A stretch of DNA of 46,497 nt from Fusobacterium sp. IOR10. GTDB taxonomy: Bacteria; Fusobacteriota; Fusobacteriia; Fusobacteriales; Fusobacteriaceae. Under the pieces are notes generated by a model that was not told the origin of the DNA, did not search any database, and worked only from the letters and a program-made list of their open reading frames with translations. Every line of letters begins with the position of its first letter. The first letter of the stretch is position 1. Below, in pieces: positions 16,805 through 26,015 of the stretch. The stretch covers positions 1 to 46,497 of the forward strand of contig NZ_WJWY01000015.1 in assembly GCF_010367435.1 (NCBI RefSeq), read 5' to 3'. A program made the position numbers and the translations under genes.

Positions 16805-17755
16805 ATGAATGAAAAGTTAGATGACACTTTTAGTGATTATCATATTCCAGTTTTATTTAATGAAACAATAGAAAATTTAATAATAAATAAAGATGGAGTT
16901 TATCTTGACTGTACACTTGGTGGAGGTGGACATTCAGAGGGAATATTGAAACATCTTTCAGAAAAGGGAAAACTAATTTCAATGGACCAAGATCAACAAG
17001 CTATTGATTTTGCATCAAAAAGATTGGAACCATATAAAGATAAATGGCAAGTTTTTAAGGAGAATTTTGAAAATCTAGACACAGTTATTTACATGGCTGG
17101 GGAAAGTGAAATAGATGGAATATTAATGGATATTGGAGTATCTTCCACACAATTAGATGATGAAGATAGGGGATTTTCCTATAGATTTGACACTAAATTA
17201 GATATGAGAATGGATAAATCCAATCCTATTTCTGCCTATGACATAGTTAATAATTATGAAGAGGAAAGACTTTCAAAGATTATCTATGATTATGGGGAAG
17301 AAAGATTTGCTAGGAAAATAGCAAGATATATTTGTGAATCTAGACAAGAAAAGGCAATTGAAACTACAGGGGAATTAGTAGCTATAATTAGAAGAGCTTA
17401 TCACGGTAGAAGTAAAAAGCATCCTGCTAAAAAAACTTTCCAAGCTATTAGAATTGAAGTTAATAGAGAATTAGAAGTTCTAGAAGTATCAATAGAAAAA
17501 GCTGTGAAATGTTTAAAAGTAGGGGGAAGATTGGGAATAATTACCTTCCACTCTTTAGAAGATAGAATAGTAAAAAATAAATTTAGAGAGTTAGCTAAGG
17601 GATGTACTTGTCCTCCAACAATACCTATTTGTATATGTGGTAAGAAACCTCAAGTTAAGCTTGTAACAAAGAAACCAATTTGTGCTACAGGGACAGAACT
17701 AGATTATAACAATAGAGCTCATTCTGCAAAATTAAGAGTCATAGAAAAAATTTAG
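16805..17755 (+). CDS. rsmH: 16S rRNA (cytosine-1402-N4)-methyltransferase RsmH
   Basis: SAM-dependent methyltransferase (MraW) acting on C1402 of 16S rRNA. It is about 316 aa. Motifs are YHIPVLFNETIENL at the start, DCTLGGGGHSEGIL as the SAM site, the insertion domain with RGFSYRFDTKLDMRMD, and GRLGIITFHSLEDRIVK and HSAKLRVIEK at the C-terminus. The in-frame ATG at 16793 overlaps the GGAGGT ribosome binding site, so 16805 is the start. The following small membrane gene matches the usual rsmH-ftsL order. Confidence 0.96.
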   Translation: MNEKLDDTFSDYHIPVLFNETIENLIINKDGVYLDCTLGGGGHSEGILKHLSEKGKLISMDQDQQAIDFASKRLEPYKDKWQVFKENFENLDTVIYMAGESEIDGILMDIGVSSTQLDDEDRGFSYRFDTKLDMRMDKSNPISAYDIVNNYEEERLSKIIYDYGEERFARKIARYICESRQEKAIETTGELVAIIRRAYHGRSKKHPAKKTFQAIRIEVNRELEVLEVSIEKAVKCLKVGGRLGIITFHSLEDRIVKNKFRELAKGCTCPPTIPICICGKKPQVKLVTKKPICATGTELDYNNRAHSAKLRVIEKI

Positions 17756-17770
17756 TAAAAAGGTGATAAA

Positions 17771-18052
17771 ATGAAAACTTTTGTTGTGGGACTTGTAATT
17801 ACATTAGTTGTATTTGGAGTAAATAAAAATTATCTCTCTAGAATTGAAAGACTAGAGGGACAAGTTAAATTTGAAAAAAAACAAGTTGAAATTTGCAATA
17901 AACAACTTAGAAAACAAATGATGAGTTATTATAATAAATCTAATTTTAAAAAGATAGAACTTGAAATGTTGGACAAAGGAAAAATGGAACATTCTAAAGA
18001 AATAAGGTATTTTAAACTAGAAGGAGAAAAAACAGATGTTGAAGGAAATTAG
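17771..18052 (+). CDS. Small membrane coiled-coil protein, FtsL-like candidate
   Basis: A 93-aa protein with one N-terminal membrane helix (about residues 3-19), then a basic heptad-like region RIERLEGQVKFEKKQVEICNKQL that looks like a coiled coil (about 25-50), and a polar tail. Size, topology and position directly after rsmH match FtsL, the bitopic divisome protein, whose sequence is poorly conserved. No penicillin-binding protein gene follows, unlike in the classical dcw cluster, so the assignment rests on position and architecture. It overlaps the start of the next gene by 17 nt. Confidence 0.55.
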   Translation: MKTFVVGLVITLVVFGVNKNYLSRIERLEGQVKFEKKQVEICNKQLRKQMMSYYNKSNFKKIELEMLDKGKMEHSKEIRYFKLEGEKTDVEGN

Positions 18053-19400
18053 TATTGAAAAAATTGTTAATGGGGGAGAAGGAATGGGTCACATTGATGG
18101 CTTTCCTGTTTTTGTACCCATGTCAGTTCCAGGAGATGAATTGGAAATCCAATTAATCTCAAAGAAGAAATCCTACGGAAGGGGCATAATAAAAAAAATA
18201 ATAAAACCTGGAGAAGAAAGAATTGATTTTCCAAAGTTCACTGAAGAGGATTTTCATGGATGTAATTTTGCAATGCTTAGTTACGAAGCTCAATTAAAAT
18301 ATAAAATGTTATTAGTTTCAGATGTTATGAAAAAAATAGGTGGAGTTTCAGATGCCTATATTTTACCAATTATAGGGTCAGATAAAGAAATTAACTATAG
18401 AAATAAAGTAATTGAACCCTTTGCCTATGGACAAAATGGTGAAATAATAACAGGGATGTTTAAAAGAAGATCCCATGAAATTTTTCAAATTGATAAAAAT
18501 ATGTTAAGCTCAGACTTAAGTAATGAAGTTATAAATAAAGTTAAAAAAATCTTAAATAAAAATAAAAATATTTCTGTATATAATGAGAAATTTCACAAGG
18601 GAATTCTTAGACATATTATGACTAGAACTAATTCTCAAAATGAGGCTATGTTAGTTTTAATTATTAATGCTAAAAAAATACCAGATGAAGTTTTTGCTTT
18701 ATTAAAGGAAGTTTATGAAGAAATGGATCAAGTAAAATCAGTATATATTTCTTTAAATGATAAGAGAACAAATGTTGCCCTTGGAAATTCACAAAAACAT
18801 TTATTTGGTCAAAGAACTCTTCAAGAAAATATAAAGGGAATAGATTTTAGTATTTCTCCAACTTCTTTTTTCCAAATAAACTTAGAACAAACTAAAAAGC
18901 TATATGAAGTTGGAATAAGTTATTTCAATAATATACAAGATAAATGTATTGTAGATGCCTTTGCAGGAATAGGAACTATTGGGATGATTCTTTCTAAGGA
19001 AGCAAAACAAGTATATTCTATGGAAATAGTTGAAAAAACAGTTGCAGATGGATTAAGAACTGCAAAAAGAAATAATATTACCAATGTTGAATTTATATGT
19101 GGTGATGTTAATAGGAAAATACAAGAATTAATGAAGGACGAAAAAACTATAGATGCAGTAATATTTGATCCTCCTAGAAAAGGAATTGAAGAAGAAACAT
19201 TGAGAACATTATCAAGTCATAAGATAGAAGAACTTGTGTATATTTCTTGTAATCCTTCAACTTTTGCAAGGGATAGTAAAATATTAATAGAAGAAGGTTA
19301 TGTATTAGAAAAGATTCAACCTTTGGATCTTTTCCCTCAAACTTCTCACATTGAATTAGTAGGTAAGTTTACATTGAATAAATCAGAAGTTACAGAGTAA
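18036..19400 (+). CDS. RNA (uracil-5-)-methyltransferase, RlmD/TrmA family
   Basis: SAM-dependent m5U methyltransferase for 23S rRNA or tRNA. The 454-aa protein has an N-terminal TRAM domain (about 1-60) with GGEGMGHIDGFPVFVP, a central domain, and a C-terminal Rossmann methyltransferase domain with DAFAGIGTIGMILS (SAM), FDPPRKGI and the catalytic-cysteine motif YISCNPSTFARD. The C-terminal DLFPQTSHIELV is typical of the RlmCD/RlmD group. Which uridine it modifies cannot be told from sequence. It overlaps the FtsL-like gene and ends the operon. Confidence 0.92.
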   Translation: MLKEISIEKIVNGGEGMGHIDGFPVFVPMSVPGDELEIQLISKKKSYGRGIIKKIIKPGEERIDFPKFTEEDFHGCNFAMLSYEAQLKYKMLLVSDVMKKIGGVSDAYILPIIGSDKEINYRNKVIEPFAYGQNGEIITGMFKRRSHEIFQIDKNMLSSDLSNEVINKVKKILNKNKNISVYNEKFHKGILRHIMTRTNSQNEAMLVLIINAKKIPDEVFALLKEVYEEMDQVKSVYISLNDKRTNVALGNSQKHLFGQRTLQENIKGIDFSISPTSFFQINLEQTKKLYEVGISYFNNIQDKCIVDAFAGIGTIGMILSKEAKQVYSMEIVEKTVADGLRTAKRNNITNVEFICGDVNRKIQELMKDEKTIDAVIFDPPRKGIEEETLRTLSSHKIEELVYISCNPSTFARDSKILIEEGYVLEKIQPLDLFPQTSHIELVGKFTLNKSEVTE

Positions 19401-19420
19401 AAACAAAGTAAATATGTAGA

Positions 19421-19467
19421 AATGCCAACATTTTGCCAACATTTTTAAAAAGTGTTGGCATTTTTTT
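19421..19467 (+). terminator. Terminator with a duplicated 5' arm
   Basis: AATGCCAACA (19421-19430) pairs with TGTTGGCATT (19453-19462), followed by T residues. A second copy of GCCAACA (19435-19441) inside the loop can pair with the same 3' arm (TGTTGGC, 19453-19459). Both folds put a G-C stem before the T run, so termination is expected either way. Confidence 0.8.
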
Positions 19468-19510
19468 ATACATAATTAACACTTAAAATAGGTGAACTGG
19501 TGTCTGTGTA

Positions 19511-19539
19511 TGGAAAAAGAAAATAAAGTGTGATATAAT
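19511..19539 (+). promoter_or_regulatory. Extended -10 promoter of the GNAT/two-component unit
   Basis: TGATATAAT (19531-19539) is an extended -10 box. TGGAAA at 19511-19516 is a weak -35 box at 17 bp spacing. Confidence 0.55.
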
Positions 19540-19609
19540 TTTAAATATTATGTAATTATATGAGTATAATTCGTTAAAAAATAAGTGAGACAAAGAGGAG
19601 GGAAATATT

Positions 19610-20236
19610 TTGAAATTCAATAAAGTACAAATGGAAGCATTGGATAAAATAATAGAAAAAAATCCTAGAGGTTTAAATTCTCCCATGGATCATATGCTAG
19701 GAATGGGGTCCCTTTGTAATTATTTTCAAATAGAAGATGAAACTGGTGTCTGTGGATATTTTTCAACTAACAATAAAAATATTATGCTGGAATTTTATTT
19801 AGAGGATGAAAATAGAGAGGATATTTATGAAATACTAGAAAAGATTATAAGGGAAAATGAAATTAAGGATGTTGTAGAACATACTAATGATCCACTGCAT
19901 TATTCCATGTGTAAGAAAATATTAAATAATATAATTTCATTTGATAAAATAAATATAAACTATCCAACTATTAATGAAATTTATGAAATTCTAGGATATT
20001 TTAAAAATATAGGTAGATCCAAAGAAAATCCAGAAGATTATATAATAGAAAGAATTAATAAAAATGAAATAATATTATTTAGATATAATGATATTATCAT
20101 TGGAATAGGTGAAATTATAGGGAATGCAGAGGATGAAAATAAAATTATAAAAGTTACTGTGTCAGATGATTATAGAAAAAAAGGAGTGGATAAGTTTATA
20201 GAATCTTCTCTAAAGAAAATATCTTCCAAGGAGTAA
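19610..20236 (+). CDS. GNAT-like acetyltransferase domain protein
   Basis: A 208-aa protein. The C-terminal part (about 120-205) looks like a GNAT fold: IIGIGEIIGNAEDENKIIKVTVSDDYRKKGVDKFI resembles the strand 4 to motif A acetyl-CoA region, though the usual RxxGxG/A loop is weak (RKKGVD). The N-terminal half resembles a second, degenerate GNAT-like domain. Substrate unknown. The start is TTG at 19610 behind a strong GAGGAGGG ribosome binding site; no better ATG is in frame nearby. It is 3 bp upstream of a histidine kinase gene, so it probably shares the two-component transcript. Confidence 0.6.
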   Translation: MKFNKVQMEALDKIIEKNPRGLNSPMDHMLGMGSLCNYFQIEDETGVCGYFSTNNKNIMLEFYLEDENREDIYEILEKIIRENEIKDVVEHTNDPLHYSMCKKILNNIISFDKININYPTINEIYEILGYFKNIGRSKENPEDYIIERINKNEIILFRYNDIIIGIGEIIGNAEDENKIIKVTVSDDYRKKGVDKFIESSLKKISSKE

Positions 20237-20239
20237 TGT

Positions 20240-21544
20240 ATGAATAGTGAATTTCAAGCAAATATAAATAGTAGAGAATTAAAAAAAGCAATTGTTGTTT
20301 TTTTTCTAGGATTATTATTTCCTATTATTTTTAAGCATGAAAATTTCAAAATATATGATTCTATAATTTATGGGTTGGACAATTGGGATAAGGAGTATAT
20401 TTTAATAGCTATGTTTAAGTTGGTTTTTTTAAATACAGTGAGATCTTATCCTATTTACCTTTCTATGATTATGTTGTTTGATGCCTTTTCCATAAAAAAA
20501 AGAGGAAAGAAAATAATATATAGAAAAATGATTTTAATATCCCTAGTGATTCCCCTAGCATATATTATAATAAATATGTTTTATAAAATTTATCTTCCCT
20601 TTGGAAAAACCTCAATTTTAGGCTTAATTTGGTTTTTTTATTATGTGAGGTTAGATTTTGAAAATGTAAACTCCATAGAAAAATACTTTGTTTTCTTATT
20701 TTTTATAATAGGTCTTCAATGGCTAGATGTAAGTACCTATTTAAATTTTTTAGGTGTTGGGGAAATAACTTTGTTTCTAAACCAAGCTATTAATTTTATG
20801 GGAGCTAAAAGAATTACAACTATTTTATGTATGAGTTTCTTTTTTGTTTTTATGCTTGTTTCAGTTTTATTACTATATTTTTTCAAATGGCAGGAAGAAA
20901 ATATAAATAGACAAAAATCAGAAATTGAAAATAGATATTTAAAGGAAATTCAACATGTGGTTCATGATTTAAAAACACCTATTTTTTCAATAGGTACCCT
21001 TGTGGAAATTTTAGATATGCAAGATGATAATAAAAAACATAAGGAATATTTTTCTAGAATTGAAAATTCCCTTGAGAAATTGAATCTATTAATAGAAGAA
21101 ATTTTATATAGAAATGTTAGAAAGATAATTAATTTAAAGGATGTAGTTGATTTAACCTTATCCATACTATCAGTTAATGAGAAATCTAAAGATATTAACT
21201 TTGAGAATTATATATATAAAAAACATAAAATTTATGGAAATAGGATTTTATTATCTAGAGTGTTAATAAATATAATAACTAATTCATGGGAAGCTAATTC
21301 AAAAACAGTTAATTTAATTTTAAAGGAATATAATAATAAGATTGTTATAAAAATAGAAGATTACGGTGATGGAATAGATGGAACAGTTGATAAATTAATG
21401 GAAGAGGGCTTTTCAACTAAAAACTCATCAGGAAAAGGCCTTACTTTTGTGAAAAATGTTTTAGAGGAAATTGGTGCTAAATATTATATATTTAAGAAGA
21501 AAAAAGGGGTAATTACATATATAGTTTTAGAGGGGGAAATATGA
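20240..21544 (+). CDS. Membrane sensor histidine kinase
   Basis: A 434-aa kinase. The N-terminal half (about 15-225) contains about six membrane helices with little extracytoplasmic sequence, so the signal may be sensed in or near the membrane. A short coiled linker leads to the H-box HVVHDLKTPIFSIGTL, with the phosphorylated His at about 241. The HATPase domain shows the N-box NIITNSWEANSK, G1 box IEDYGDGIDG and G2 box GKGLTFVKN. The stop overlaps the response-regulator start. No PAS or Cache domain of the CitA/DcuS type is seen. The signal is unknown. The adjacent poly-gamma-glutamate locus is a possible target. Confidence 0.88.
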   Translation: MNSEFQANINSRELKKAIVVFFLGLLFPIIFKHENFKIYDSIIYGLDNWDKEYILIAMFKLVFLNTVRSYPIYLSMIMLFDAFSIKKRGKKIIYRKMILISLVIPLAYIIINMFYKIYLPFGKTSILGLIWFFYYVRLDFENVNSIEKYFVFLFFIIGLQWLDVSTYLNFLGVGEITLFLNQAINFMGAKRITTILCMSFFFVFMLVSVLLLYFFKWQEENINRQKSEIENRYLKEIQHVVHDLKTPIFSIGTLVEILDMQDDNKKHKEYFSRIENSLEKLNLLIEEILYRNVRKIINLKDVVDLTLSILSVNEKSKDINFENYIYKKHKIYGNRILLSRVLINIITNSWEANSKTVNLILKEYNNKIVIKIEDYGDGIDGTVDKLMEEGFSTKNSSGKGLTFVKNVLEEIGAKYYIFKKKKGVITYIVLEGEI

Positions 21545-22152
21545 GTAGAATTTTAATAATTGACGATGCTAAGGAAATATGTTTTGCAATATCAGAATAT
21601 TTTAATTTGAAAAATTGGGAAGTTGAAGTAGCCTATGATATTGAAACAGGACTAGATAAATTAAGAGCTAAAAAATTTGATGTTATTATAGTTGATTACA
21701 ATTTACCTTATATAAATGGTGTTGTTGGAACTAGACTTATTAGGCAAGTGGATAAGGATGTTTTAATAATAGCTTTAACTATTTTAGGAGAAGAGGATGT
21801 TGCAGAAAGTTTTTTTAAAGCTGGGGCAAATGATTTTGCAGTGAAACCTATAAAAATGTTGGACTTATTTTGTAGAATAAAAAGTCATTTGGGAAAGCCC
21901 ATGGAAGAAAGTGTAATAAAAATAGAAGATTATCCAAAGGGAATAGATAAGAACACATATAAATTAATAGAAGACTATTTAAAATCAACTGATAAATATG
22001 TTGATGTTTCAGACATTGCCAGGGAAATAGCAGTTGCAAAAAAAACTGTAAATAGATATTTAAAGTATATGGTTTCAGAAAATGTATTAACTGTAAATTT
22101 AATTTATGGGAAAATAGGTAGACCAAGAAAGGAATATAAAATATTAAAATAA
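21541..22152 (+). CDS. Response regulator, DcuR/CitB-like
   Basis: Cognate regulator of the upstream kinase (4-nt overlap). The receiver domain (about 1-120) has the acidic pair IDDAK, the phospho-acceptor Asp in VIIVDYNLPYING (about residue 53), the conserved Thr in ALTILGE, and the Lys in AVKPIK. The C-terminal domain (about 135-200) has a helix-turn-helix DVSDIAREIAVAKKTVNRYLKYMVSENVL followed by YGKIGRPRKEYK, the pattern of the CitB/DcuR group that often controls carboxylate uptake and fermentation genes. Targets are not shown by sequence. The ggt/cap locus immediately downstream, which includes a DctM-like permease, is a reasonable guess. Confidence 0.9.
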   Translation: MSRILIIDDAKEICFAISEYFNLKNWEVEVAYDIETGLDKLRAKKFDVIIVDYNLPYINGVVGTRLIRQVDKDVLIIALTILGEEDVAESFFKAGANDFAVKPIKMLDLFCRIKSHLGKPMEESVIKIEDYPKGIDKNTYKLIEDYLKSTDKYVDVSDIAREIAVAKKTVNRYLKYMVSENVLTVNLIYGKIGRPRKEYKILK

Positions 22153-22156
22153 CTAA

Positions 22157-22193
22157 CATCCTAATGGATTTATTCCTTAGGATGCTTTTTTTT
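22157..22193 (+). terminator. Terminator of the two-component unit
   Basis: CATCCTAA (22157-22164) and TTAGGATG (22177-22184) form a perfect stem followed by a long T run. Confidence 0.85.
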
Positions 22194-22286
22194 GTATATA
22201 TTAAATAGATGACTCTAATATACATAAAGCATACTTTTTCAGGAAAAATTGTTCTTAAAATATGTATATAGATTAAAAATAGATGG

Positions 22287-22302
22287 TTATTCATGAGAAT
22301 AA
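22287..22302 (+). promoter_or_regulatory. Perfect inverted repeat upstream of ggt, possible operator
   Basis: TTATTC-ATGA-GAATAA is a perfect 16-bp palindrome about 100 bp before the ggt start, in the 210-bp gap between the response-regulator terminator and ggt. It could be an operator for a dimeric regulator, perhaps the adjacent response regulator. No convincing promoter was fixed in this gap; TTGTGG and AATAAT around 22350 are a weak candidate. Confidence 0.35.
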
Positions 22303-22403
22303 TGAGAAATAAAGGAAAAAGGTCTTTTATATATGAAATAAAAGATATTTGTGGTATAAATACAATTGATGAATAATACAATAAAATTTTTTAGGAGGGG
22401 AAA

Positions 22404-24092
22404 ATGATAAAGTTGAGAAAAAGATTATTAGTTGGATTTGTTGCCACAGTATTAACTACAATTACTTCATATGGTACACCGTTGAACACATATGAAAGGG
22501 ATGTTGAATCTAAAAATGGTGTAGTAGCAGCAGCAAAACCAGAAGCATCAAAAGTAGGTGTAAAAATATTAGAAGAAGGTGGAAACGCAGTGGACGCAGC
22601 AATAGCAACTGCATTTGCCATAGGAGTATTGGAACCAAATGCTTCTGGTCTTGGAGGTGGAGGATTTATGTTAATAAAACCTGCCAATGGGGATCCAGTT
22701 GTAATAGACTTTAGAGAAGAGGCTCCAGGAAAATCTACTCCAGATATGTATACACTAGATGAAAATGGAAAGGCAATTAATCAAGAATCAACAGTAGGTG
22801 GTAAAGCAGTTGGAGTTCCAGGGGAAACTACAGGACTTTTAACAGCTTTAAAGAAATATGGAACAATGAGCAGAAGACAAGTAATGCAACCAGCAATAGA
22901 TTTTGCTTACAATGGAATACCTGTAACTGTAAACTTATCTTCAATAATTTCAGACAACTATGATAAAATTTCCAAATATCCAGCAACAGCAGAAATTTAC
23001 TTAAATGATGGATTACCTTACGAAGTAGGGGACAAAATAAAAAATGTAGATTATGGAAAAACTTTAGAAAAAATAGCTGATAATGGAGCTAAAGCTTTCT
23101 ATAGAGGTGAAATAGCAGAGAAAATAGCAAATGAAGTACAAAAACAAGGTGGAATATTAACAACAGAGGATTTAAAAAATTATTTTGTTAAAATAAGAAA
23201 ACCAATTGAAGGAACTTACAGAGGATATGAAATTATATCAACTCCTCCAGCAAGTTCAGGTGGTACTCATGTTATAGAACTTTTAAATATGATGGAAAAT
23301 TTTGATCTTAGAGCAATGGGAGACAATACAGCTAAAACTTGGCATGTATGGTCAGAGGCTATGAGACAAATGTATTCAGATAGATCAGAATATATGGGAG
23401 ATACAGACTTTGTAAAAGTTCCATTAAAAGGTTTAACTTCAAAGGAATATGCAAAGGGATTAGTTGAAAAGTTTGACTTGGAAAAACCAAGTGTTGATAA
23501 AGTTCCAGGGGAACCTTGGAAATATGAAAGTGAAAGTACAACTCATATAGCTGTTATGGATAAAGAAGGAAATATGGTATCAATAACTAAATCAATTAAC
23601 TATTTCTTTGGATCTGGAGTAGTAGTTCCAGGAACAGGAATATTATTAAATAACCATATGGATGATTTTGTAGCAGAACCAGGACATAAGAACTCAATAG
23701 AAGCAGGAAAAAGACCACTTAGTTCAATGTCTCCAACAGTAGTTTTAGATCCAAAGGGAAGACCATTTATGGCAATTGGATCTCCAGGTGCAACAAGAAT
23801 AATAACAGCAGTGGCATTAACAATAAGTAATGTTATTGACCATGGTATGAATATACAAGAAGCTATTAATGCTCCAAGAATTACTCAATATCAATTTGGA
23901 TCATTAAAGGCAGAGGGAAGAATAAGTGCAGCTGCTTACAATGAACTTAAGGAAATGGGACATGAAATAGATTTAAAAGACTATTATGCTCCATATTTTG
24001 GAGGAGTTCATGCAGTTATGATGGATTATAGTAGAGGAATATTAGAAGGTGGAGCAGATCCAAGAAGAGATGGAGTAGCAGCTGGATTCTAA
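22404..24092 (+). CDS. ggt: Gamma-glutamyltransferase, exported
   Basis: Ntn-hydrolase that cleaves or transfers gamma-glutamyl groups. The 562-aa precursor has a signal peptide (about 1-24, LRKRLLVGFVATVLTTITSYG). It should self-cleave before the nucleophile Thr, T379 in STTHIAVMDKEGNMVS, to give large and small subunits. LLNNHMDDF, GKRPLSSMSP and GSPGATRI line the glutamate site. It heads a group with capB/capC/pgsW, and in Bacillus anthracis a GGT homologue (CapD) anchors and trims poly-gamma-glutamate. A role in poly-gamma-glutamate processing, or in glutamate harvesting from glutathione, is therefore likely. AGGAGGGG ribosome binding site. Confidence 0.93.
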   Translation: MIKLRKRLLVGFVATVLTTITSYGTPLNTYERDVESKNGVVAAAKPEASKVGVKILEEGGNAVDAAIATAFAIGVLEPNASGLGGGGFMLIKPANGDPVVIDFREEAPGKSTPDMYTLDENGKAINQESTVGGKAVGVPGETTGLLTALKKYGTMSRRQVMQPAIDFAYNGIPVTVNLSSIISDNYDKISKYPATAEIYLNDGLPYEVGDKIKNVDYGKTLEKIADNGAKAFYRGEIAEKIANEVQKQGGILTTEDLKNYFVKIRKPIEGTYRGYEIISTPPASSGGTHVIELLNMMENFDLRAMGDNTAKTWHVWSEAMRQMYSDRSEYMGDTDFVKVPLKGLTSKEYAKGLVEKFDLEKPSVDKVPGEPWKYESESTTHIAVMDKEGNMVSITKSINYFFGSGVVVPGTGILLNNHMDDFVAEPGHKNSIEAGKRPLSSMSPTVVLDPKGRPFMAIGSPGATRIITAVALTISNVIDHGMNIQEAINAPRITQYQFGSLKAEGRISAAAYNELKEMGHEIDLKDYYAPYFGGVHAVMMDYSRGILEGGADPRRDGVAAGF

Positions 24093-24117
24093 ATACAAAG
24101 ATAAAATAGGAGAAGAT

Positions 24118-24651
24118 ATGAAGAAAATAATAGGATTACTAACATTTATATTACTAGGAGTAGCAAGTTTTGCAGCAACATTTGAAAAACCAATTTTACT
24201 AACTTCAGTTGGTCAAAGTGCAGATGTTCAAATGGTAAAGATTTTATTAAAAAGAGCAAAAATAGAATCTACATTTGATAAAGTAGTTACAGAGGATGGA
24301 TTAAAGGATTCTAAAACATTGATCTTAGCAATTGGTGGAAGTTCAAAGGGACTAGGAGCAGCAGGAATAAAAGTTGAAGATGAAGTGGCAAGAGCTGAAA
24401 AATTAATAGATGCAGCAAAGGAAAAGGGAATGAAAATAATAGGATTACACATAGGTGGAGAGGCAAGAAGAGGAAATTTATCTGATAAATTTGTAAATGT
24501 TGCAGCTAACAAATGTGATAAATTAATAGTAGTTTCCAGTGGAAATAAAGATGGATTGTTTGACACAATTGCTGCAGAAAATAATATAGAATTAATATTA
24601 ATTCCTAAAATAACAGCAGCAGTAAAACCTTTAGAAGAAGCTTTTAATTAA
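24118..24651 (+). CDS. Exported protein of unknown function in the poly-gamma-glutamate locus
   Basis: A 177-aa protein with a clear signal peptide (about 1-20, ending in SFAA) and a mature alpha/beta domain. Sequence resembles a small Rossmann-like fold with ILAIGGSSKGLGAAGI (about 61-77) and IIGLHIGGEARRG (about 107-119). It could be DUF6305-like, but I am not sure of that family name. It begins 25 bp after ggt with its own AGGAG and is followed by a terminator. A periplasmic ligand-binding partner for the downstream DctM-like permease is conceivable because no DctP is present; this is inference. Confidence 0.6.
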   Translation: MKKIIGLLTFILLGVASFAATFEKPILLTSVGQSADVQMVKILLKRAKIESTFDKVVTEDGLKDSKTLILAIGGSSKGLGAAGIKVEDEVARAEKLIDAAKEKGMKIIGLHIGGEARRGNLSDKFVNVAANKCDKLIVVSSGNKDGLFDTIAAENNIELILIPKITAAVKPLEEAFN

Positions 24652-24674
24652 TACATTATAAATTATAAATAAAG

Positions 24675-24714
24675 AAAGGCCTAATATAGCAGCTTTCTAT
24701 TGAGGGCCTTTTTA
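24675..24714 (+). terminator. Hairpin between the ggt pair and the dctM-cap genes
   Basis: AAAGGCC (24675-24681) pairs with GGCCTTT (24705-24711), and the inner part can extend. It is followed by T residues. Termination is probably partial, because the next gene begins 17 bp later without a visible promoter. Confidence 0.75.
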
Positions 24715-24730
24715 TATATAAGGAGGAACC

Positions 24731-26002
24731 GTGCAAATAGAATTAATTATATTCTTAGGAATGATACTTACCTTTACAATTTCTTGTTTTAAATTAAAAC
24801 TTCCAGTAAGTATTGCCATGGTATTGTCAGCAATAGTAGGAGCTTTAATTGGTGGGGAAGGAATTCCCATAAGACATTTAATTGAAGGTGGGTTTGGTTA
24901 TTTAAATACAATATTAGTTATAGCAACAGCTATGATTTTCATGAAAGTAATACAAGAATTAGGGACTTTAGATGCTTTAAGTGCTCTAATATTGAAGAAG
25001 TTTCATTCAAATAAAATTTTACTACTTGTATTTTTAATGTTCATTAGTATGTTTCCAGGAATGATAACTGGATCGTCAACAGCAGCAGTTTTAACTGCAG
25101 GTAGTATAGTTGCTCCAATATTAATGTTAATAGGAATTCCAATAGTGGAAACAGCTACAATTATAGCAATTGGAGGTATATTAGGAATGATAGCTCCCCC
25201 AGTAAATGTACCAGCTATGATAATAGGTGGAGGAATTGATATGCCCTTTGTTGGATTTACAATTCCATTGCTTATGTTAACAATTCCAATAGCTATATTT
25301 ACAGTTTTATTTTTAGGATTAAAATTTACTAAAAATTTAGATTATGAAAAAATTAAAGGTCAATTAAAAACAGAAGACATAGAAAAATTAGGAATAAAAG
25401 TATATATTCCAATTATTTTAAGTGTTGTTTTAATGGTACTTGGGAAAATAATTCCAACAGTATTCAATTTAGGAATGCCTTTGATTTTTATAATAAGTGC
25501 ACTATCAGCTCTTTTCTGTGGAAAGAAAATTAACTTTATAAAAGTATCCAAAGTAGCAGTTAAGGAAGCTCTTCCAGTATTAGGTATTTTAGTTGGTGTG
25601 GGAATGTTTATTCAAATTATGACATTAACAGGGGTAAGAGGTTATGTTGTAGTTAGTAGTTTAAGTTTACCTCCAGCATTAATGTATCTAGCAATGGCAA
25701 TTACAATTCCATTATTTGGAGCAGTATCTTCATATGGTGCATCATCTGTATTGGGAGTTCCATTTTTAATGGCGTTATTATCACATAATCAAATAATAAC
25801 AGCTTCAGCAATTTCACTTATTGCTGGACTTGGGGATTTAATGCCTCCAACAGCACTTGCAGGAATATTTGCAGCTCAAGTTGTAGGATTAAAAGATTAC
25901 AGTGAAATATTAAAGAAATCAATAATACCAGCATTGGTAATGATAGTGTATGCAATTGTTATGATTATTTTTTCAGGGAAATTAGCAGGAATTATATATT
26001 AA
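24731..26002 (+). CDS. TRAP-type DctM-like large permease
   Basis: A 423-aa integral membrane protein of the ion transporter superfamily, DctM branch, with about 12 hydrophobic helices. Two inverted-repeat halves each carry a loop characteristic of the family: MFPGMITGSSTAAVLTAG with GMIAPPVNVPAMIIGGG, and FGAVSSYGASSVLGVPF with GLGDLMPPTALAGIF. The GTG start follows AGGAGGAA. A small membrane protein follows in the DctQ position, but no DctP-type binding protein is recognisable. Substrate is unknown; glutamate, gamma-glutamyl peptides or another acid anion would fit the locus. Confidence 0.8.
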   Translation: MQIELIIFLGMILTFTISCFKLKLPVSIAMVLSAIVGALIGGEGIPIRHLIEGGFGYLNTILVIATAMIFMKVIQELGTLDALSALILKKFHSNKILLLVFLMFISMFPGMITGSSTAAVLTAGSIVAPILMLIGIPIVETATIIAIGGILGMIAPPVNVPAMIIGGGIDMPFVGFTIPLLMLTIPIAIFTVLFLGLKFTKNLDYEKIKGQLKTEDIEKLGIKVYIPIILSVVLMVLGKIIPTVFNLGMPLIFIISALSALFCGKKINFIKVSKVAVKEALPVLGILVGVGMFIQIMTLTGVRGYVVVSSLSLPPALMYLAMAITIPLFGAVSSYGASSVLGVPFLMALLSHNQIITASAISLIAGLGDLMPPTALAGIFAAQVVGLKDYSEILKKSIIPALVMIVYAIVMIIFSGKLAGIIY

Positions 26003-26015
26003 AAGGAGGGATGGA

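Noticed and set aside
21848-22381. 177-aa minus-strand frame over the response regulator and its terminator
   Set aside because: Hydrophobic low-complexity translation of AT-rich antisense sequence that crosses a terminator; no start signals.
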